Source: Pycnopodia helianthoides (lineage: Eukaryota > Echinodermata > Asteroidea > Forcipulatida > Asteriidae). Taken from it: 64,000 nucleotides of DNA. The number at the start of each line of letters is the position of its first letter. The first letter of the stretch is position 1. The translations under genes were made by a program, and so were the position numbers. Where the stretch lies: NCBI GenBank assembly GCA_032158295.1, contig CM063244.1, positions 9,008,055-9,072,054 on the forward strand. The letters run 5' to 3'. Below are positions 48,690 to 61,167 of this stretch, piece after piece. The notes under the pieces are model-generated. The model saw nothing but the letters and a program-made list of their open reading frames with translations. It was not told the DNA's origin and ran no database searches.

Positions 48690-50127
48690 CACCAACGCCA
48701 CGAACTGACACACTGTGTACAAAACCACTTTTGTTTTAGTTTTCATTTCTGTCCATTTTTAAACAATGTTAACCGAGGCCTACAATTTCATTAAGTTTCA
48801 GCGCTTCAGGAGCGTTACGTTTTGTAGTACGATGATGAGGCTAGTTAACTTTGCACGAACTGACACAAAGGTTCAATTTACCATTGCAACACACAGCGCG
48901 CACAAAACTCAAAAGTGAATAATGTTTCCACGAACTGACACAAACCTTGGTGTGTAGCGCGCGCACTGACCTACATTCTCACGAGCCGACACACACGCAT
49001 TGTAATAGTCGCAGTTTTCACTCCGAAAAAGACGCCGTAGAACCCACCGTAACCTATTTACTGTACACACTAGCCCGTACTGTGCATAATGTGTGTATCA
49101 CATCGCACCACGCCCGTACTACTACTGTGCGCAGGTCATCCGCACTCGTATTACTGTCCACATGCGGAGGCCGTCAGGCCGACAGCCTTGTACGGTCTGT
49201 ATCGATGTGTTTCTTTATATTTCGTCCACTATTGGACGGAAATGGGGGGGGGGGGGGCTCTCGGATATGCTGGTATGCAGGTCATGAATATTCAAATATT
49301 TCGTCAGACCTATTGCTGACAACGCAGGATGAAACATTAATGAATGATTTATTTTTAACGTCCAATCACGAGCTTCCCTCATAAACTTTTTGCGTGTCAT
49401 GCTTTCTGTTTTTTAAACATGACTTCCACTGACCAAGGCAAAGAATCGGCGCTTGCGGAAGCAGGGAATTCCGCGCTTACGTCAAGCGTATTTCAAGGGT
49501 TAGCGGGGACTTCCGGCTTGTGCGCGTGCGTACTCCGCGTTACTAGGCATTCTACGCTTACACAGCTAGCGCAGAAAATCGGCGCTTGCGGTGGAAGCGG
49601 AGAATGGTGATCGTAAGCGCAGAATTCGGCGGTTAGCAGAGCCATGAAACTGCTGATGGCTTCAACACAGAACCGTCAAGGCGTTGATTCGGGTAGTTAC
49701 ACGCATACACCATGCATACCCACACAGAGCAGGCGCACAGCTAAACCGCGGTGCTGTATCTACATACGTACACACCCACGCGGGTTGCGCGGCTCAAAGA
49801 GTAATCATAGTTTTTAGGCCTACATATGTAGCTAGCTCAAGCGGGTGGTGTCAGTTCGTGGCGACGGAAAATGCCATGGTCGCGTAAATTTTCGTCGCCA
49901 CGAACTGACACAAACCTTTCTTATTTTATTGCTGATTAATTTAGAAAGAAAAGCAGTAAAAAGCACCGTATGTATGAAGTTCAAAGCATCAAGTCCACAC
50001 TGTCAGAAAGCATAGGAATTTTGTAGGAAAGCTTGATTTTAAAAACCGTTCAAGTTTAGACGCTGTTTTTTTTCTCTGATTGCTACTTTTGACTGATATA
50101 TACGTGTGTGTCAGTTCGTGGCGACGC
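48690..50127. repeat. Dispersed CACGAACTGACACAAACC motif, 7 copies
   Basis: The motif or its complement occurs near 48697, 48853, 48929, 48979 (variant), 49848 (complement), 49896 and 50107 (complement). The pair at 49848 and 49892 is inverted and extends through GCGACG. The copies may be ends of nested short elements. A GC-rich degenerate array (AATCGGCGCTTGCGG-like) lies between at 49440-49640. Confidence 0.5.
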
Positions 50128-50536
50128 GTCGGTGACGAAACATAAAAATAAAATCCCAAAACATGTAGTGAAATGCAACAACTAAAATAATAATGATAAA
50201 AATAATAATAATACAAAAATATGAAATACATAGATACAAACAAAAACTGTTTTCCAGTTCTAGGCCTATATAAAGTAAAATAAAAACAAGCCAAAAATAT
50301 AACATTAAAATATTTCCTAACAAAATGTACAATGTATAGTAAATGAATTTAGACGATACATGTATAACAGGTATCTCAAAGATAAGCACGTATTTTACAA
50401 TTAAAAAGTAATAACAATAATGCTGCGTATAAAAACTATAAACAAATAATAATACAAAAAATGGATACATGAAATTGCTTTTACAATGTAGAGCAAAAAG
50501 GACAAATATCATCATTTTCGTTAATATTGTCATTGA

Positions 50537-50946
50537 ATAACAAATTATTCAGGTTAAGTGATAGTTCAGTTCAAGTGATAATTCCAATGGGAACAATAGC
50601 TGCCTCTCGTTAACGGCTACCGGTAGTTTTTATGGCGATTATTTTTTTTAAGGATGAACCCAACATTTGTAGAGGCTTTGTAGACCATTATTGATTTCCC
50701 CCTTCACAGTTGACTTGTAAAACGTTAATGACGATGAAATGATTTAACTTTAGTGTAATTTTCTTTCATCATCATGATAATGCCAAAAACTTATGACTTA
50801 GCAATTAATCAGTAAGAACATATGATGCCAGCAGGTCAAAGCATTACAAAAATATATGTGTTCATCCTTATAGAAAATAATCGCCATAAAAATTACCGGT
50901 AGCCGTTAATGGCACTTATCGCTTCTGAACCTGAAATAATCTGTTT
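50537..50946. mobile_element. TIR element, about 100-bp imperfect arms
   Basis: The segment AACGGCTACCGGTAGTTTTT and ATGGCGATTATTTT near 50613 is inverted near 50880-50912. Outer segments (attattcaggtt and aacctgaaataat) extend the arms. No ORF. Confidence 0.55.
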
Positions 50947-50949
50947 TTA

Positions 50950-53440
50950 ATGACAATATTAACGAGGAGGACAATATTGTTCGTAAATAACTATAGCTTT
51001 GGGGATCGTTTGAAATTTGAACCACGATTCTAGTAATCTGCTGCAAGAGTCTTGAAAACTAGACATCTTTTCGGCAAACTCGAGCGATAGGGATGGGGTC
51101 GAAAGATGGACCAAGATGGAGTAAGCAATAGGTAGACTATATAGGCACCCTGTGGTCACGTTCAATAGACCGTGTAAGTCTCGCGACGATAAGGTCACCA
51201 TTGGGCTTCCTGGCTCCTCTGAGCCGTCAGCTGTGGGAGATTAACGTGGATGCAATTTTGTGTGATTTTCTTTTAGTCACATCGCTTTTTTTTGACCCCA
51301 AACAACATTTGGGTGGAATGATTACATGTACATTTAAAACTGACAATTTAACAAATAAAATTAAAATAAACTTTGGAAACATATTCAAATGAAGAACTAT
51401 TGCTCGACATCCATTTGCGAATTTACGCCGACAGTGTAACGCAAACCGTGTCGCCGGGCCAACGACATCCTAGTTTCGCGCACTAGTGTAACAGCTTGCT
51501 CGAGTTTGCATTGGTGTACGTCAAGGATCGCGACGATCGCCTTTTATTGCATGTTCTTTATGGTCAAACGTAAAGCTAACAATGAGGTCACCTTGAAAAA
51601 AATATAATATTTTTCTAAGACTTGCGATATTTAAAAAAAAATTACAATTACTAAATCATTATTTCTCTCTTCAAACCATATTCAATTAAAACATCACAAT
51701 ACAAATTCTTTAAAAACACAATTGCCACAATACAAGCTGTAGCTGCTATTCGATGTGCAGCGCCGTAACTAAGGTAATATTTTAGCGGGCACAAGGAGTG
51801 CACCATTTTTTCTAGGGGGCACTTCTGGCCAAGTTTCGAACTTTTTAAATCTGCATTGTAAAAGCCATTTCATGTATTAAGCCTTTTTGTTAATAATTTT
51901 AAACAGTTTTTGTACTGTTTTTAAACAGTTTTTCGTCTAAATTCATTTACTTATTTCATTGTGAATTTTGTCAAGAACTATTTTAGTCCTTTATTTTCGG
52001 CTTGTATTTATTTTATTTTATGTAGGCCTAGACTTTGACAACAGTTTTTGTTTGTATCTTTATAAGCATTTCATTTTTTTTCTTCTTCGTCTTCTTTTTA
52101 TTTTTTTTTGCATTTCACTTTTGTATTGTGATTTTAGTTCTTCTGTTAACTATTTTGTGTGATTTAATGTATGTAGGTTTTTTTTAATTGTATGTTTTGC
52201 TTGCTTGTTTGTTTGCTTTTGTTTTCTTATTTTTTTTTTTTATGTTTTCTGTTTTGTCTTTTGTTTTGCCCCCATTGGCCCCCATACTGGGGACACTGGC
52301 AGCACGAGGTTTAATACACAAAGACATGAGAAAACCGCCTCTTTTGAAAAGAAGGACTATACACCGAATATCACTGTCAGCCCCGTTCAATCCTGCATCG
52401 TATACTACGCATGTCTTACGGAGAACACGTACACACAGACAAGGCCGGCCATCCGGCCGACCAGGCACACACAACAACGGGCATATCACAGTATTATAAT
52501 AATGCTGTCCGTCCAGGCACAGCTTTGTGTCTATATGATTTGTTTTTATATAATAAACAAATATGACATGTTACACGTATTTAAACATTTTTGACCTTTT
52601 CAAAGATTTCCGTGTATGTGAGGGTGAATTTATGAAACATTATTTACTGAAAGTATAGGGGGTGCTTTAGTATACTCCAGCGCCCCCGTCTAAAAAGTTG
52701 GGGTGATGCAGCACAGCACCCCCGCTCTCGCGGGCCTGGGGTCTTCCAGTAATTAGGCACTAACAGCGTTGGTATAACTGAACCCCACGTGACACCACAC
52801 TACCTTGAAGTCTGGTTCGGTTAACCGGTAAGCCGAACAATTTATCCGTACGGTTAACCGGTTCTTAAATTAACTGAAAAACGTGCGATACAATTCAAAC
52901 TGACATTCTTTTCTGAGACCTATAAAAAAAAACCCGCATCCACGATAAACACGTTCTCTCCCTCAAAGACACTGTTCGACGAAAGTGCTATCGGTGTTCT
53001 TCGTTATGTGCGTTCAATTTGATGTGTCAAGTTGCTTTTAACAATAGCCTCGTTTGACAAGACACTTATTTATTAGCTGGAAAGTGGCATCCTCTTCCCC
53101 TTAATACCCTTTTTTCCTGTAAAGCTGTCACTTTTGCGAAACTATTCAAGGGAAAAAGAACGTACATCTGGCGGCAATTCTGCCACTTTCAACAAACCTT
53201 ATTTAAAAACCGGTTCAAAGAGACAGTAAGTATGTCGGTACATGTTCTTGCCGAGATCCACAATAAAGGCACACTTCGGCATCACAAAATTACGTGGGTG
53301 GGTTTTTCTTTATTCTTATCTATTTCTTCTTGGAAACTGCCCAGACCCGGTTGCCTGAATTGTCTCGTGTGACTTGACCCTAGGCATACCAGTTTCGGCA
53401 GCATACCAGTTTACATCATAGCCGATGACGTACTAAACGT
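50950..53440. other. Gene-free stretch
   Basis: AT-rich, with T-runs near 52070-52250 and short random ORFs. A GGTTAACCGGT palindrome pair sits near 52820-52865. No RNA gene or exon is supported. Confidence 0.5.
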
Positions 53441-53444
53441 ATGT

Positions 53445-53816
53445 TTAAAGGCAAAGTGTACCTTTGGTTTTTGAATCCGTTAGATTGTGTTAACCCTATT
53501 ATGTAAATATACACAATAAAACTAACATGTGAAAAACTCATTTCAAAAGGTGGTAGCGTTTTTGAGAGACTGCCGAAAATCTGTAGCGCTTTTAGTGTCC
53601 ACACTGGAAGAATAATCCGTCATTGGAATACACAATCTGAGAAACGTTTCATGCATGAAATGTTTGTCAGATTGAAATGTTTTTGAATCCCTGTCTCTTA
53701 AACCACATTCCTTTAACAGGGAATTGGTCCTCAAAATGTTACAAAGTATCAACAGCTGCAGTGCTTCTTACCAATTAATCTTTGGAGTAATTACCAAAGG
53801 TATACCCTCCCTTTAA
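53445..53816. mobile_element. TTAA-flanked MITE related to 11061-11450
   Basis: TTAA at 53445-53448 and 53813-53816. The internal order (aaaaggtggt..cgtttttgaga, then ggaagaat, then ggaatacacaatctgagaa) matches the element in NLR intron 5. Confidence 0.65.
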
Positions 53817-54479
53817 AGAGAGTGAGCATACGGTGTTGTCAATAATACGAATACCGTACCTTCTCTTGGTTCAAAGATGGTAAACATCTATACACCAGTA
53901 GAAGCCGATTTGCCAGCACTGGGTACAGTCGACTCTCGTGATATGACGAGATCGCTGGGACGGGCTAAATTACCTCTTTATAACGGGAACTTGTTATAAG
54001 AGTAGAGCAACACAAAGAAACACAAAGCAGAGATGAGATTCGGGGCTTCAGAATGTACTCTTTACAAGCCGAGCCTTTACAAAGGTGCTCTTTATAACGA
54101 GGGTTGACTGTATGCATTTGCTTTGAACACAAAATATCGATATCAAATCGATATTGACGAAGTATCACCCAGCAGCTAACTCTCATGACAAATCCCCTTT
54201 TTTCAGAAAATGACATGTTTCTCTGCAGCTCGTGGTTATTACAGGTTTTCCCGGCCAAATCACCAAAAATCCATTCATTTTAACATCCGGCTCATTCAAT
54301 TTCGTTTGAAAATGAATGCTCCCTTGAATCAGCATTCAACAGTCAATAGGAGGAATTCAATTTCACCAGTTTAGCCTTCACTGGTCAAATAAGATCGTTC
54401 AGTTTCATTATGCCGCAAGACTCGTTCAATTTCGTAAAAAGCCAGCATTAAGAGCTGGTCATCTGTGTTTAGAGAAACA

Positions 54480-55235
54480 TTTTCCAAGTGTTTGCATTCA
54501 AATTCAAATTCTATGTTATGTGCTGTCATGATTCGTACTTACGTGCCAAGGTTAAAGGCCCTGTACACTATTGGTAAGATTGAAAAACACAATGTTCACA
54601 GATTTACACATAACTTACACGATTTAAAGTAAGTAATGGTAGAAAGGGTTCCTTAAAACATTTCTGCTAAAATGCTATCGTTTCTGAGAAACGAGTAAAA
54701 CAATATTAATTATCGCGCGCGATAATTTGAAAAAAAACCCAGAAAACACATAAGATCTCTTTTCACTATTTTCTCGTGACCTCGATGACCAATTGAGCTC
54801 AAACTTTCACAGGTTTGTTTGTTCATGCATATGTTTAATCACACAAAATGTGGACACTGATTTTGAGCTGTTACCAAAAGTGTACAATACCTTCAAAGAA
54901 ACCAACTTCAGATATAAATAAACAAATAGACGAATTGTATAAACAGAAAAAGAAAAGTACAGGCTTTAAGTTTAAGGGTGACAAAGCAAAAGAAAAACAA
55001 TATTAAAAAAACGAAACACAGGATATAAGTGAAAGGTAATAACACGGAATTGGAAACGCCTCCTTTACCCGAAGATCTCTTGTCATCTATAAACTCAGTA
55101 AGCAATAACTTAATGCAGAATTTGAATGCACACAAGTTGCAATTCATTGCCCATAAACGAAAAAAAATGTCGTGCGCTTCGATAAGGTTAATTTGAATTC
55201 GTCAATTGTAAATAGGTAGAAATTCAACGAAATTT
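54480..55235. repeat. Duplicated block, copy 1 (partner 63205-63960)
   Basis: Shared strings include ATTCAAATTCAAATTCTATG before 54550 and 63245, AAAGAAACCAACTT at 54896 and 63361, and GAAACACAGGATATAAGTGA at 55012 and 63657. Copy 1 holds the MITE; copy 2 holds about 165 other bases instead. Confidence 0.65.
54552..54896 (+). mobile_element. TTAA-type MITE, copy C
   Basis: Same orientation and near-identical body to 34300-34640. The left TTAA is intact; the right end reads CTTCAAAG, a mutated TTTAAAG. It is nested in a block that is duplicated near 63.2-64 kb. Confidence 0.75.
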
Positions 55236-55830
55236 TGCTGAAATTTGCCGGGTAAACCTATAATAAACTTTTTTTTTGCAAATTTAGGCTCATTAGAAAA
55301 ACAGACTGGGGGTTTAACATCCTATTTTATTTAGGGAAATATATTCCTCTGGTATGCTATCGATTAAAAGATTGGTAAAGTTCCGCTTTAATTTTGTTTT
55401 ATCAACAGCTTCTGTTACACTGTTACACCTGTGTGTATGTTGTCTTGTCATTTAGCTTTCGAGAAAGACTCTGCTAGGGTCAAAACGTCAGGCCATTAAA
55501 CTATGTTTTGCTTTAAAAAAAACCCTGTCAAATCACTCTATGATCACGATACTCGCTGTCCACTAGTGTATCGTGGCTGTATTAAGTCAAGTAATTTCCA
55601 ACGGTAAATGTCACATGGAAAGGGTTGACACAGGTACAGCATCGTTCGTCTGATTAGAAATTAATTACTTAACATTTTTACCAACACTCCATGACAACTC
55701 CATATTGTGTGCCATAATTTGTATAATGAGTTACAAATTAATTGTGTGGGATGCAGTCATGCACACTTTACGTTCCGGCGTTGTTGCCTGTTCAACTGCG
55801 TGATTTCTCTGGGCGGCCACTTCAAATTAA

Positions 55831-56802
55831 TATAGGTTTTCTCGGTCAAATTCGGCAAATGAGCAGCCAATTCAATTTTCGTGCGTTCGAAATAAAGCTA
55901 TTTTGCCTCTCCAGTTTTTACTGCGTTTCAAATTCAGAATTCGGGCATTCAATTTGGTTTTAAGACATTCAAAATCCTTTAGCACTGTGTTCAATTTTGC
56001 ATATCGGCATTCTTTTTCGTGACGCACAATCATCCGCATTCAATTTAGCAAAGCTGGTTCGACTGGCGATTTTTCACTGATTTATGTTTTTCATTTTCGT
56101 AAAGAGGCAATCAATTTCGCTAAATGAGAATTCAAATAGTAAGATAAAGAAATGATAATAAAAAAAACAGTACTAGGCAACTGTTTCGTATCTTCACTTC
56201 AATTCAGGCAAACTTCTTTATTTATGTTTCCATTAAATTTTAAATGGGACCCATTAGTTTTTTCTTCTTCTTTGTTTTCTTTTTAATTCTTTTCTTTACT
56301 TTTTTGGGGGGGGGGATCTTCATCGGTTAAAACCGACCAAGACCTAATGTTCCTTTTTTTTCTCCTGTTTTTTTTTATTGAGCTGCCATTTCTACAAATA
56401 TGCGTGTAAAACTGTGGCGAAAGCTCGTTTTCGAAGTACATCGGCAAAGTTACTCAAGTGCCAATAAATAAACCGTATTTATGCCTTTAACAATCGAAAG
56501 GAAATAAAAGTTTGACAGCGCGTTTTTTAGATTGCACAAATTCCAGAAGTTACTGCCCCCAAATCAGTTTGAATGACTAAACACACCCTCAAAAAGCTCC
56601 TGCGAATTTGAATACTGCTTTGTTGAATTGTTAAATTGAATGTTTATTTTGCTAAATCGAATGACGCAACAGTACATTCGACTTATAGTCAAAAAACGAA
56701 ATCGAATGACCCTTTTCAGAAAACATTCGATTTCGCGCGAAATAGAATGGCGCAGTGGTTTAATTGGCTGCTCATTTGCCGAAATTGGCCGAGAAAACCT
56801 AT
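55831..56802. mobile_element. TIR element, copy 1 (about 970 bp)
   Basis: Ends TATAGGTTTTCTCGGTCAAA plus TTCGGCAAATGAGCAGCCAA and their inverse (GGCTGCTCATTTGCCGAAAT..GAGAAAACCTA) give 40-bp TIRs. The body carries many ATTCAATTTCG-like pieces. A shorter copy is at 62324-62876. Confidence 0.65.
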
Positions 56803-56842
56803 GCTATCGTCTATACAACACTGTTGTGTTTGGGTGAACATA

Positions 56843-56983
56843 ATAATATTGAATTTGGTTTTACCCTTACACCAATGTGTATTGGGCACAGTACTCGGTA
56901 CTTTCCCAAACTCTGTGAAAAAATATCCACTCGAGTGGGATTCGAACCCACGACCTTTGCACTGCTAATGCAGATATCTTATT
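56843..56983. mobile_element. Half fold-back element with tRNA-like B-box
   Basis: It begins with the same TTTACCC..ACACCAATGTGT end as 47186-47375 and runs into GTGGGATTCGAACCCACGAC, a B-box on the minus strand. Probably SINE-like. Confidence 0.4.
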
Positions 56984-58079
56984 ACTATTTAAAAAAGCGA
57001 TTTCCATGTCACACAGACATTACAAAATGCTGAACAATTAAAAATCCCCAAGTTATCAAGAAATATAGACACAAAGCATTCACAACAGAAGACATATCAT
57101 AAAAATTAACAATAACAATAAGTAATAAAACAGTGATGCCATGACAGAATTTTCAAGTTGGCATACTTTGACGTTGCTTTCCTCCAAACAGACTCTTGTC
57201 ATGTTGCCGCCATCTTGCTTTTCTTCCATTTAAACCAACGTAAACCAAACTGAGGCTGTATCTGAGTTGGTGGCTCCGTCCGGCTTTGTGTTGCTAAGGG
57301 TGCGACGATCCAGCCGTAGCCGTAGCCGCCAATTCGGCCTCAGTTAATATATACATGTGGTCGTATATTGCGCATGTATCTACCAATAAGATACTCAAGG
57401 AACTTGAACAAACATAAACATTTTAAGACAGGTTTTTGAATTTGTTAAACTATGAGACTGATTTATGTAGCACCTTATAAGGGTTTTCAAGGTGCTCTAC
57501 CTTTTGCTGGTAGAGAAGATAGTCTGGTCCCTATTTATAAATTAAGAACTCACACTACCACTGTCATTATGTATTCAGGGAATATGGTGAAGATAGCTGC
57601 AGTGTGAAAAAGGTTTTATTGCATTAAATAAAGAGGGGCTTCAATGTCAAGTTCACGTTAAACGGTGTAAAATGTCATTAATTTGTGTGTAAGGTACTTT
57701 TTCCAAGCGAGATTTGAAACGTGACGTCATCGAACATAAAAAAAACAATTAGTTTATACTATACAAAGATGAATTTTTTGTGTCAGTCAAAAGGTCAAAT
57801 CCAATGCTGTTTTGATTGAATTTCATCAAAATTCAGGAATGAAATAAACTTCTCCGTACAAAAACGTACAGACCATATTATTTGATACGTGTCGTCATGG
57901 AACGTTTTTGGATTTGGACAATTTGACCTTGACCTTGAATTTGACCTTGGAGTCCCTCGTTAAAACAAAATGGCCGATGAAAGTTCAGTGACGGGAAATC
58001 ATTAAACCAAGCACACACGCCACCGTTTACAACCGTGACTTAACGTTTTTAATGTTTGGCCTTCATGCATCCGTGTATT
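56984..58079. other. Gene-free stretch
   Basis: AT-rich, with a GCCGTAGCC fold-back fragment at 57252-57344. No supported gene. Confidence 0.5.
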
Positions 58080-58265
58080 CCAGGAGTCAGGTTCGCCTAG
58101 TGGTAAACTTGCCTTGCCTTCCACCTCTGGGGACCCCAGCTCAAATCACACCGGGGCACTACCTGGGTGGAGTTTTTTCAGTCCCTGATTGCTTGGGTTT
58201 TCCCTGGGATATTTCTCTGGGGTTTTCCTTCCACACCTAAAACTTAAAATTCCTTCATTGTCTTC
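58080..58265 (+). mobile_element. tRNA-derived SINE with L2/CR1-like tail
   Basis: The head GGTTCGCCTAGTGGTAAACT resembles a tRNA A-box region. It is followed by a decayed B-box and the sequence GGGTTTTCCCTGGGAT..GGTTTTCCTTCCACACC, a tail shared by many invertebrate SINEs and their LINE partners. Confidence 0.5.
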
Positions 58266-58746
58266 TCTCCACGCAGTTCTTGGCTACAGTAAAGTGATAA
58301 AGAATCATTGGCTTCCCAACCAAATGAAAATGAAAGTCCACGATGTTTTTTGAGAATTTAAATAGTCATTGCCTATTGCAACATTGCCAAGTGAATATGA
58401 TTTGACCATATCAGCACAATCTGAAAAAAGAATAAAACAATATTGTGTCCGAAAAGTTGGGGACAAATTACATTTAAATGCTCATACTTACAATAACTGC
58501 AAGGCAGCAATAATAAAAAAAAAAAAAAAAAAAAAAACACACACAAAAAAAACATGTCAACAACAACACCCCAATTCAGCAAAAAAACCCAATATATAAT
58601 AAACAAATATATTACATTTAATTTTGTTCATAATTTGAGTCAGGTGTGTTTTCTGGATTTTGGAGGATGGGAATGAATTCACTCTTTCGAAAACCACTGA
58701 TGTACCATCCATTATAAGTGGTTTTCTTCTAAACGTTTACTTAGGT

Positions 58747-58905
58747 CCTTTTCGAAGCCAAGGCTAATATTAAATTAAGCTTCGGCTCCGGCTTGGAGTT
58801 CGTCAGTAATTTTGAAAACGTACACTTTCAGTACGGGACTTTGCAAACATGCGGACGGTGTCTAAGCCGGAGCCAAAGCGTAAACCGTGGTTTTGAAAAT
58901 GCCCA
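58747..58905. mobile_element. Fold-back element, relative of 48311-48449
   Basis: Left arm CCTTTTCGAAGCCAAGGCTA and AAGCTTCGGCTCCGGCTTGG. Right arm, inverted, AGCCGGAGCCAAAGCG and GGTTTTGAAAA. Confidence 0.5.
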
Positions 58906-59386
58906 TAGCATGTCCCAACACTACAGGGGATAGTCCGTGTTGATCTATTTGTAACAATAGTAACTTTATGTCAGTAATTCATAGAAAATCCTCAATTAAA
59001 ACAAGACATGGATCACTTTCAGTAAAACCCCCCCCCCAAAAAAACATGACAAAACAACTCTGATAATCTGCTTTGGGGGGGGGAGGTTTTTTTTTCCTCA
59101 ATAGAATGCAGTTGTTTAGTTCGAAGACCCGAATAGTTCCCTGGAAATGGTCGCGGTATTGGAAGCTTTATTAGAAACAAAAACATTGCCAACTGATTCC
59201 GTCAAAAATAAGGCCATGCGTGTTTTGCTAACGTTAACGGGTACATCCTGTTGTTGTTCGGTAGGGATGTGTTTTAGTGCCTGAATTCACGTGAGTCCGG
59301 GTGTTTCGCACAGAATTGATTTTTGAACAGAATAGACATGTAGTTGTTGATTACATCAGATGCCGCATTTATGACTGAAAAATGCA

Positions 59387-59393
59387 TATAAAG
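59387..59393 (+). promoter_or_regulatory. Candidate TATA box of GPCR 2
   Basis: TATAAAG lies 284 bases before the ATG at 59677. A start site about 30 bases downstream near 59420 would give a 5' UTR of about 255 bases without an evident intron. Confidence 0.4.
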
Positions 59394-59676
59394 GCCCAGT
59401 CAGCCCGTTGGACACGACCAGTGAGAGCTAGGCGTTAGATGTAGAACAATTACCAACAATTTGGGCATCTATGTGACTGGGGTCTCAAAGAAAAGCAGAT
59501 GGTGCTCACTCTGAACCAAGTTTGAAACACTAAACAAACATCAGTTTTTGCAGCTCGCTCGACAAACGGTAACCAGTAAAACTAATAGCTTACTCACTTG
59601 CAGCTCTCTGACCCATCAGTGCTAAAAGATTCGATCCAGGTCAGTTAACTACCTGCTTGACTAGTGCATCGGCAGC

Positions 59677-60867
59677 ATGGAATCGCCTATGAGTGACCAG
59701 CAAGCAACTAGACTGATCATGAACCTTATCCAACTGTTCGTGGGTGTGCCTGGTAACTGTCTCATACTTCGGGTGTACTGGACTAAGACACTGAAAACAA
59801 GCACCCACGTTTTGATCATGGCTCTGGCTTGGGCCGACCTCGCCGTCTGCCTTATGGCTGTAACAGACATTATATACATGTATCAAGGGTTTAAACGAAC
59901 TGTAGGTGGGACGACCCTAGATTTTATAATTCATGAAAGTGATGAAGACCAAACGGCAAAACAAGTCTTCTTTGTAATTAATGAGTTTAGAAACATGGCC
60001 ATTGGATTCTCTGTTTTGATAACCATGATAATTGCAGCAGATCGTTACGACTGTGTCTGCCGGGCCAACAGGCGGTTTTTCTCCTACAAGCGGGCAATAA
60101 TAGCGGTATGGATCGCATTTCTTACTGCCTCTATTTTGGGGATTTCAGTTATTATTGAATCATTGCTTGTTGAGAAAGATGTTGATATACGACCCCTGAC
60201 TTGGTTGATTCGTCCGTTCTTTTTCATCGCAGCCCTGGTGATGATCCTGATTTGTTACGGCAAAATTTACAGGACCATCTCGAATCACGTTAAAATGACT
60301 TTTGTTTCGGGTCCCGACAACGGCAGACTAAGGCCCGATGAGAAGGATACACCGCAAATGCCAACTGTCGTTTCTGATGCGAATCAGTTTAATGTGCCAG
60401 CCACCGGGAAAGAAGCGTCTTCAGGGAACAAAGAGAATTGCACCGTTGACCGCGACGTCATCAGTCCCGTACAGTTGACCTCTCAGGTAGAGATGGAGGA
60501 AAGACAAGTTACAACGGCCGAGAATGATCAGCGGACCGACGTGCCAAAACAAGAGCAGGTCGTCAGCAGAGGGCGTCCTCAGAAACTTGCCCAAACGTCA
60601 GACCTCCAGCGTAAAACAACCCGGATGCTCTTCATAACTAGTGTGGTCTTCCTCCTGACGTGGCTGCCGTTTTGGGCTTACTACCTAATTTATGGAGCAA
60701 CTTTTTTGCAGATCGGTGAAAACATTAGTCACGTCGAGGAGTCATTATATGAAATAAATTTTGTTGTATTGATTAACAACGCTGTCAATCCGTTTATCTA
60801 TGGCATTGCAAACAGAAGGTTTCGAAAAGATTGTAGAGAGGTACTCCGCTCAATGAAACTTTGTTGA
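59677..60867 (+). CDS. Rhodopsin-type (class A) orphan GPCR, intronless
   Basis: A single exon encodes 396 residues. The ATG has A at -3 and G at +4. GN in TM1 is at 26-27, LAWAD in TM2 carries Asp54, DRY is at 122-124, LTWLPFW is in TM6, and NPFIYG is in TM7 followed by FRKDC. A long hydrophilic third loop spans about 208-308. The first extracellular loop is 15-18 residues longer than in the paralogue at 41394. As there, the TM3 and second-loop cysteines that form the usual disulfide are absent. The C-terminus is short, with Cys395/396-type ends that could be palmitoylated. It lies in the same direction as the paralogue, 17 kb away. The ligand is unknown; it acts at the plasma membrane. Confidence 0.85.
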   Translation: MESPMSDQQATRLIMNLIQLFVGVPGNCLILRVYWTKTLKTSTHVLIMALAWADLAVCLMAVTDIIYMYQGFKRTVGGTTLDFIIHESDEDQTAKQVFFVINEFRNMAIGFSVLITMIIAADRYDCVCRANRRFFSYKRAIIAVWIAFLTASILGISVIIESLLVEKDVDIRPLTWLIRPFFFIAALVMILICYGKIYRTISNHVKMTFVSGPDNGRLRPDEKDTPQMPTVVSDANQFNVPATGKEASSGNKENCTVDRDVISPVQLTSQVEMEERQVTTAENDQRTDVPKQEQVVSRGRPQKLAQTSDLQRKTTRMLFITSVVFLLTWLPFWAYYLIYGATFLQIGENISHVEESLYEINFVVLINNAVNPFIYGIANRRFRKDCREVLRSMKLC

Positions 60868-60879
60868 AAGATCCAAGGA

Positions 60880-61167
60880 TGCCTCAAAAGTGAACTTAGT
60901 CACTGTAGCTCGAACTTACTGAGGAAACCTGTAAACATGGGTGCTTGCTATTTGAACCAGAAACACCGGGGTTAACCCCTACTGTTCCACGATAAGGGAA
61001 ACCAATATGCCTCATAGGCGAACTTAGTGACTGTAGCTCACAAGCAATTATGGTAAAGTATCTTGTTCAAGGACACAAGCGCCAGGACCGGTACTCAAAC
61101 CGACACTCTGCTGATCAGAAGCACCAGAGCTTGAGTCCGGTGCCCAGAACCGCTCGGCCACGAGATC
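60880..61167 (-). mobile_element. tRNA-derived SINE, minus strand
   Basis: Minus strand: GTGGCCGAGCGGTTCTGGGC head, then a B-box-like GGTTTGAGTACC and a TTGAACAAGATACTTTACCA..AATTGCTT body. A related segment is repeated at 60880-60990, so the tail seems partly duplicated. It lies within the likely 3' UTR of GPCR 2. Confidence 0.65.

Noticed and set aside
48699..50127. Possible CRISPR-like spacing of the CACGAACTGACAC motif
   Set aside because: Spacing is irregular, orientation is mixed and the genome is eukaryotic.
56930..56985. tRNA gene suggested by GTGGGATTCGAACCCACGAC
   Set aside because: Only a B-box half is present; no acceptor stem or D-arm could be paired. Better read as a SINE-like piece.
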